DNA of 12,600 nt from Larix sibirica (lineage: Eukaryota > Streptophyta > Pinopsida > Pinales > Pinaceae). The stretch is from contig NWUY0303920614.1 of assembly GCA_004151065.3 (NCBI GenBank), positions 1-12,600 of the forward strand, written 5' to 3'. Shown here piece after piece: positions 8,257 to 12,600 of this stretch (its first letter is position 1; the number at the start of each line of letters is the position of its first letter). Position numbers and translations under genes: made by a program. Below the pieces are notes generated by a model. That model had not been told where the DNA came from and made no database searches. It worked only from the letters and a program-made list of their open reading frames with translations.

Positions 8257-9125
8257 GTGTGGGGATCCACACCATATTTGTCATGTGCGTGTTGGAAAGT
8301 GAAGGAAGCTGACTGTGCGGATCCGACCATCCAACCAGATGCCCAGAAATCCCTACTAGTTGTCGGGCGACCAGGTAGGCCATCTTTCACCGAAATCTAT
8401 TTAATGGGAGAAGCTGTAGAACCTTCGGGTTTCGATTTTCCCCAATTAAACAACCTGGTAGAAGATAAATATTATGACATTTTTGACACCATGTTGATCA
8501 GTTTCCCTCCGGACACCATTAGAGAAAAGCTATAAGCCCTGAGGACCAACCGGCCAGATACCCACCAAATTTACTAGTCCTTTTTCCATCTTTTTACTAC
8601 AACCCAAACCCCTAGTTGCCCTGAGTTCATAGATTGTTGCACCGGTCATTACTCCATCGAGCAGAGAGATGTCATGGATGCATCAGGATCCAAAATCCTA
8701 TGCTATGTAAACGCCCCTGCTGTTAGGAAAGCCCTGGCCGTCCCCCCAGAATTCTGTCAAAAATCCCAGGATTACAAAATGGAATCCCTCATCCAGTATT
8801 TTTGTCAAGCCCTTGAGGACCTTAAGAACAGTTTCTACTAGGAGACCCTACTACCTAGTGTTTTCGCTCCAAAAACCCTTTTCCCTGGTGAAGCCGAGCT
8901 GTTCAAAGAAGAATCTAAGTATGTTATCTCCATACTGGCCCAGTTCCTAGGGATGGATAGAGACAGGTACGTAACCGAACCTATAATCAGCCTCCTGTTC
9001 ATCCTAAGCACTTGCCCCATTGAACCCTCAGACCCCAACTCGCTCATTCAATGCTCCTGCCTAAAATTTGACGAAGCCCTAGTAGATGGTATCCATGCTC
9101 AACTCATTGAATTCCCCAAAACTAG
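8257..9125 (+). other. N-terminal segment of the unknown protein, frame 1
   Basis: Readable pieces are GRPGRPSFTEIYLMGEAVEP, GFDFPQLNNLVEDKYYDIF, TMLISFPPDTIREKL, then after TAA 8533 ALRTNRPDTHQIY. CTGHYSIEQRDVMDASGSKI follows, then NAPAVRKALAVPPEFCQ and MESLIQYFCQALEDLKNSFY. After TAG 8839 comes ETLLPSVFAPKTLFPGEAEL, then EESKYVISILAQFLGMDRDR and KFDEALVDGIHAQLIEFPK. The alternation of hydrophobic helices and conserved-looking turns suggests a folded domain, possibly capsid-like. No catalytic signature is visible. Confidence 0.6.
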
Positions 9126-9553
9126 GTCTTTCAGGTTTCAATCTTATCAGCACAGGAAGAAAACCTACAGGTTCCAGAGCAACAGATCACTAAAGAAATG
9201 TACTCAAATTTCTGAGTTTTCATGGATGATCTCATGTCAAAAGTTTATTTTGTGTTTTTCCAAGAGAGATTTCCGAGAGTCCTCCCTGAAATGAAATATT
9301 TGTTACAACCCTTTATGGAAAGGAGGGTTGGGAAATGGTTCTTGTTGAAAAATGGGATTGTAATCATGGTATATGGTTATTCTTATGCCCCCTACATATT
9401 TCCATCTTTCCTAACTCCCAGGATGTTCACCCTGGAGTTCATAAGACAGAAACTAAAGGTGGAATGTGAACATTTCCTAAATGACAATAAATATGTTGAT
9501 ATCAGTTTCCCATGGGCGGTGGGTCCTTTTGTTATCAAAACAAAGCACCCTTC
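9126..9553 (+). other. Frameshifted middle segment of the unknown protein, frame 0
   Basis: Between about 9126 and 9165 the sensible reading moves to the frame whose codons start at positions divisible by 3, and it moves back between about 9540 and 9553. The segment reads LSAQEENLQVPEQQITKEMY, a TGA at 9213-9215, FMDDLMSKVYFVFFQERFPR, EMKYLLQPFMERRVGKWFLL, NGIVIMVYGYSYAPYIFPSF, RMFTLEFIRQKLKVECEHFL and FPWAVGPFVIKTK. The frame-1 reading then resumes as LPNIELMMSDLGLSSRVAIN. Two indels of opposite effect explain it. Confidence 0.65.
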
Positions 9554-10332
9554 CTAACATTGAGCTGATGATGAGCGATCTGGGTCTCTCCTCTAGAGTT
9601 GCAATAAACTATGACCCTCACCACATAGTCTCTGAGAGGATGAGGGGAACAGGTAGAAAAGGATATGAGCATTTGGAGCTCCCTAGCCTAGCAGAGAGGG
9701 CCAATTGACTGGAGTACGTAGATAAGGGTCAGATGGACATTGACTCACCAGAAGGATCCCTCTCTTTGATATTTGCAAGCACAACCTCAGTCCCTGGTTC
9801 ACCTTGAAAAGACTCGAAAATAGCAACAGCCCTGGGCCTCACTAGTATTCCAGAGAGGCTCTCACAGCAGGAGGGTGGTTAACCTATGGATGTCGACAGT
9901 GGTGGTGAAAGAGAACTTAAGAGACAGAAGATAGAAGATCCAGAGCAGCAAGTAATAAAGGTGAAGGCTAAGCATCCTAAGAAGAAATAGGTTAGGTTCT
10001 CGGTTCCATCCTTTGAGATCAAGGAACATGCGTTCAACAAGACTCTTGTTGGACCTGCAGCACCAAGCGTGAGCAGGACTACACTGCTGGAAGAATATGA
10101 AGAGGATCCTGAGACACTGTCAAAGGAAGCTAAATTGTATGATGATGTTAGGAAAATATCCTCTAAGGAGGTAACCGTGATGGAAAGCAGAAATTTGGTG
10201 CAGAATACCCTGAGCCTTGCCTTAGCTACCAAGAGTAAGGCAACGAAGCTAAAGGTGAACCTGGAAGACATTCCAGTGCCAGACGTAATCAACCTGCACA
10301 AAGAGACGGGGGAAGTTATTTACGACAATCTA

Positions 10333-11031
10333 CTCAAGTATGTCCTCGACCTATCAAAAGCACAAACCAACAAAGCTAAGGTGCAGAATCAATTGAGAAT
10401 AGAGAAGGCAGAGAACAAAATTTTGAAGACACGGGTAAAGAAATCTAAAGCCTCTCTACTGGTCACTGAGACTATTGAGGACAAAAGAAAAAGCATCCAA
10501 AAGTTGTTAGAGGGGAAGGATCAAGAGATCCTAAAACTAAAAAAGAAGTTAAAAATGTCAGTTTCCCAACTGGTATATTCGGCAGAGATTGCAGAACTGG
10601 AGGAAGAGAAAGAGAAGTTGTAGACAGAATTGACAAACTACAAGGCCAAATTGATAGAGTCAGAAAAAAGAGGGGAAAAGAGACAAGAAGACCTGAAATA
10701 AATGATGGAACACAAGGAAGCCTTAAAGGTTGAATTCAAAAATCTAGAAAAGAAGCTCAAAGATAAAGAATAGGAAATAGAAGATATGGTCACACCCACA
10801 GTAGAAGCTGGAGACTTCTCCTTTGTAGGACAGATAGCTAGGACCAGCTTAGACAGTGCATAAGTGATAAGACTAAAGAAGCAAAACGTCAACCTAAAGG
10901 CTATGAGGGATACTGCTGAGAAGGAGAAAGAAGAGGTAGAAGAGGACAACAAAGCCCAGGAAACCAAATACCAGGCTATGCAAGAGGAATATGATTAGTT
11001 AAAACAATAGGTCATAGGAAAGGAAGCATTA
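10333..11031 (+). other. Long coiled-coil region of the unknown protein
   Basis: About 230 codons of Lys/Glu/Gln-rich sequence carry heptad-spaced Leu/Ile/Val: LRIEKAENKILKTRVKKSKA, SIQKLLEGKDQEILKLKKKL, IAELEEEKEKL, LTNYKAKLIESEKRGEKRQE, EFKNLEKKLKDKE and EKEKEEVEEDNKAQETKYQA. A short break near 10792-10860 (TVEAGDFSFVGQIARTSL) splits the coil. Six of the stops fall here, each where a heptad Gln would fit. A coil this long suggests dimerisation or a structural role; a retroelement Gag can also carry one. Confidence 0.7.
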
Positions 11032-11037
11032 CAAGAG

Positions 11038-11724
11038 GTGAGGGAAATCATCTGGGGCGACATCATTGTGCAAGCAGAGCAACTAAGGCCATACCTGGAC
11101 TTTATAGCAGATAAAGAGGTCATGGACAAATTAGCAGACCCAGCAATTGCAGTGGCAAACGAGAAATTGAACAAAAAACCCCTGAGTTGCACCCATAATG
11201 CAGTAGATTTCCTGAGTGGCCTATCTGAAGGCCAGATGAAAGCAGCAGATATCAAAGATAAAGTGGCCATCATCCTATAGGCCAAGAAGGTGATGCTCAA
11301 ACATCAACAAGTGAGCTTCGTTCAAACAGGAGTGGATATCTTTACCCGCAAAGTGAAAATGTTCAAAGATGTATTCGATATGCTGTTTAAAAAGGGTTTG
11401 CCCCTATTCTGGGAGGAAGACGGGACCATGATGAAAAAGGAAGAATACCAAGAAAGTTTTGAGGGTTGTCAGTCAAACCAGGAGTGCTTTGAAGATTTAG
11501 AGCAGCCTCTGGAAGGTAAAATGGTGGTAGAGAAGCTGACCCAAGATTTCGAGCTCCTCACAACATTCAAAGAAACCCACACGCTCCTCGAAGGTTACTC
11601 CTATAAAGAACACACTGAAATGAGAATTCTCCTCAAGGAGCTTGCATCCTTAGACTTGACAACACCGGAGCAGTGGAAATTGATTGAGAAATATGGTAAG
11701 GGAAAGTTAAAGTTGAGCGTGTGA
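11038..11724 (+). other. C-terminal domain of the unknown protein
   Basis: After the coil the frame reads VREIIWGDIIVQAEQLRPYL, DFIADKEVMDKLADPAIAVA, THNAVDFLSGLSEGQMKAAD, one TAG at 11278, AKKVMLKHQQVSFVQTGVDI, KVKMFKDVFDMLFKKGLPLF and LTTPEQWKLIEKYGKGKLKL, ending at TGA 11722-11724. The last 147 codons have no stop. It is helical-looking, with scattered Trp and no motif I know. Sequence after the TGA loses its coding look at once, so this is probably the original terminus. Confidence 0.6.
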
Positions 11725-12600
11725 AGGATTCCGAGAGAGTGGAAGCATCTACCAAATCATTTTTGTCTTTTTGTTTGAGTCGACTGCCATCTAGTAAAAA
11801 TGACCAATGAATGTAAAAAGGTCGTTAAGCTGATTTTTTTCCAAGTCTGTCTTAGTGTTGTAGTGGCGAATACGCCCAGGATAGGTGTCATCAGAGGCTG
11901 TAATTGTTTTCTGTTTTGATTATCTCGAGCTTGAGGGCTAGAGAACTCTATAAAATCAATGTAATCGTATGAAGAAGGGTTGAAAATTTTGGGAACTTGT
12001 GTATTGTCTTGTACTGAACATTCTGAAGTTCTATTTAATCAAATCGGCAAAGCCTTGCAGGCCTTTTTTTTCAGAGATTCATATGTTATCATATTTACAC
12101 TTTGTTTACTTCTTTCCTATGTGAATGTGTTTTCTCTCATTGTTAATTCATTCTATCATGCTATTCATACTTGGACCAGTGTACCATTTGAATAAGATTC
12201 AAAGTGATTATGCCTTGTTCTTATCGTTCCAAGTGTTCCACGATCATTTTCTACTAAAATGACATAGAATTCATATTTTTATGCTCCACATCGATGGACT
12301 GTTTATCTTTCTTCTAAATCGCCTGATTAAAAGCACTTTGAATGTAGATTGGTTGCTTCCTTTCCTCTGAATTGATGTGTTTGTAAAGCAAAGTCATAAT
12401 ATTTGTCTGTTGTATGTTCTAACTCCAATGCCCAATGGTGATCCGTGTTATTTTAAACCAAACAACAATTTAAAACAATTTGTCCCTGCAGAAAATCGAT
12501 CTTCTGAGTATGTTTGAATGATTATCATGAGTTATAAGACTCCTATGTGTTTTCTATTGTCAAATCTGTGATTATTTCCAGTTTCTTGTAAGTTTAAGAG
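11725..12600 (+). other. T-rich 3' flank (UTR, 3' LTR or intergenic)
   Basis: Nothing protein-coding is convincing here. CTATAAAA at 11948-11955 is TATA-like and lies 224 bp past the stop. T-rich tracts followed by CAG (for example before 12068-12075 and 12485-12492) resemble splice acceptors but are common by chance. I compared it by eye with 7439-8256 and saw no copy of the TTAGCAC stem, the GATCAAYGGTC motif or the TGGCCAGTTT palindrome, so a matching 3' LTR is not visible in this window. Confidence 0.5.

Larger units (their letters stand above)
8257..11724 (+). pseudogene. Decayed single-exon gene for an unknown ~1,155-residue coiled-coil protein (Gag-like orphan?)
   Basis: One frame (codons starting at 1 mod 3) runs from 8218/8257 to TGA 11722-11724, except that about 9126-9553 is carried in the next frame. 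The protein has a globular N-terminal part to about 9860, a Lys-rich linker (KVKAKHPKKK, NLS-like, 9958-9987), a long coiled coil and a C-terminal domain. In-frame stops are TAA 8533, 9880, 10699, 10861; TAG 8575, 8839, 9988, 10621, 10771, 10996, 11008, 11278; TGA 9706 (AN*LEYVDKG, probably Trp) and 9805. No intron is needed. I see no enzyme motif, CCHC knuckle, protease, RT or integrase. The first in-frame Met is at 8404, but sequence before it (GRPGRPSFTEIYLMGEAVEP) looks coding, so the true start is unknown. I have an unverified impression of similar repetitive 'uncharacterized proteins' in gymnosperms. It could be Gag of a pol-less LTR element or a decayed host gene. Confidence 0.75.

Noticed and set aside
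8257-8535. Translation start at GTG 8257
   Set aside because: A GTG start is not expected in a plant nuclear gene. The frame is open from 8218 and coding character is visible before the first ATG, so the real start is unknown.
9879-10301. 140-codon minus-strand ORF opposite the coiled-coil frame
   Set aside because: It is a Ser/Leu-rich antisense shadow of the Lys/Glu-rich plus-strand protein; the plus frame continues as sensible protein on both sides.
8533-11280. Alternative genetic code (UAR read as Gln)
   Set aside because: The ICL and LINE relics in the same window show ordinary decay with frameshifts and Trp-to-TGA changes, and the context is plant nuclear DNA. Cytosine deamination explains the pattern without recoding.
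10638-11300. Minus-strand ORFs of 109 and 101 codons
   Set aside because: They are antisense shadows of the coiled-coil and C-terminal domain, long only because the plus strand is purine-rich.
11980-12195. 71-codon ORF in the 3' flank
   Set aside because: Its Phe/Leu/Ser-rich reading comes from T-rich DNA, and it has no motif or neighbouring support.
11725-12600. 3' LTR matching the 7439-8256 island
   Set aside because: The diagnostic island motifs were not found in this flank by eye, so no LTR pair can be claimed inside the window.
1-12600. CRISPR arrays, bacterial operons, rRNA or tRNA genes
   Set aside because: No spaced identical repeats, cloverleaf or rRNA-like sequence was seen, and the content is eukaryotic.

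Overview
The window looks like intergenic, repeat-rich nuclear DNA of a seed plant. Three relics support this: a plant-type isocitrate lyase (ICL), a plant L1-clade LINE with a C-terminal RNase H domain, and long AT-rich stretches holding old transposons riddled with stops. A large, slowly purged genome such as a conifer's would fit, but that is inference; nothing here identifies a species. I see no gene that is clearly intact and functional.

Layout: (1) 1-680, minus strand, is the N-terminal 40% of an ICL, in one frame with no intron and three in-frame stops. It runs off the left edge. (2) 681-1985 is AT-rich and unassigned. (3) About 1986-6060, plus strand, is a decayed LINE. It has a possible ORF1 tail, then ORF2 with AP endonuclease, reverse transcriptase, zf-RVT zinc knuckle and RNase H in the canonical order, then a 3' UTR. 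(4) 6061-7438 is AT-rich, with a purine-rich patch at 6489-6914 and a 24-bp minisatellite at 6915-7071. (5) 7439-8256 is an abrupt GC- and CpG-richer island with a stem-loop at its left edge, internal degenerate repeats, and a TATA-like box inside a perfect 10-bp inverted repeat at its right end. It resembles an LTR or promoter. (6) 8257-11724, plus strand, is a single intron-free frame of about 1,155 codons. It encodes a protein I cannot assign: an N-terminal globular part, a Lys-rich linker, a long coiled coil and a C-terminal domain. It carries 12 TAA/TAG stops, most at positions that read naturally as Gln, plus a pair of compensating frameshifts. (7) 11725-12600 is a T-rich 3' flank.

The genes do not form a pathway. 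The ICL copy and the LINE are independent dead insertions. The island plus the long frame (7439-11724) is the most interesting unit and may be one non-autonomous retroelement (promoter/LTR plus a Gag-like orphan protein without pol) or a decayed unknown gene. The stops look like methyl-cytosine decay (CAG/CAA to TAG/TAA, TGG and CGA to TGA), not recoding.
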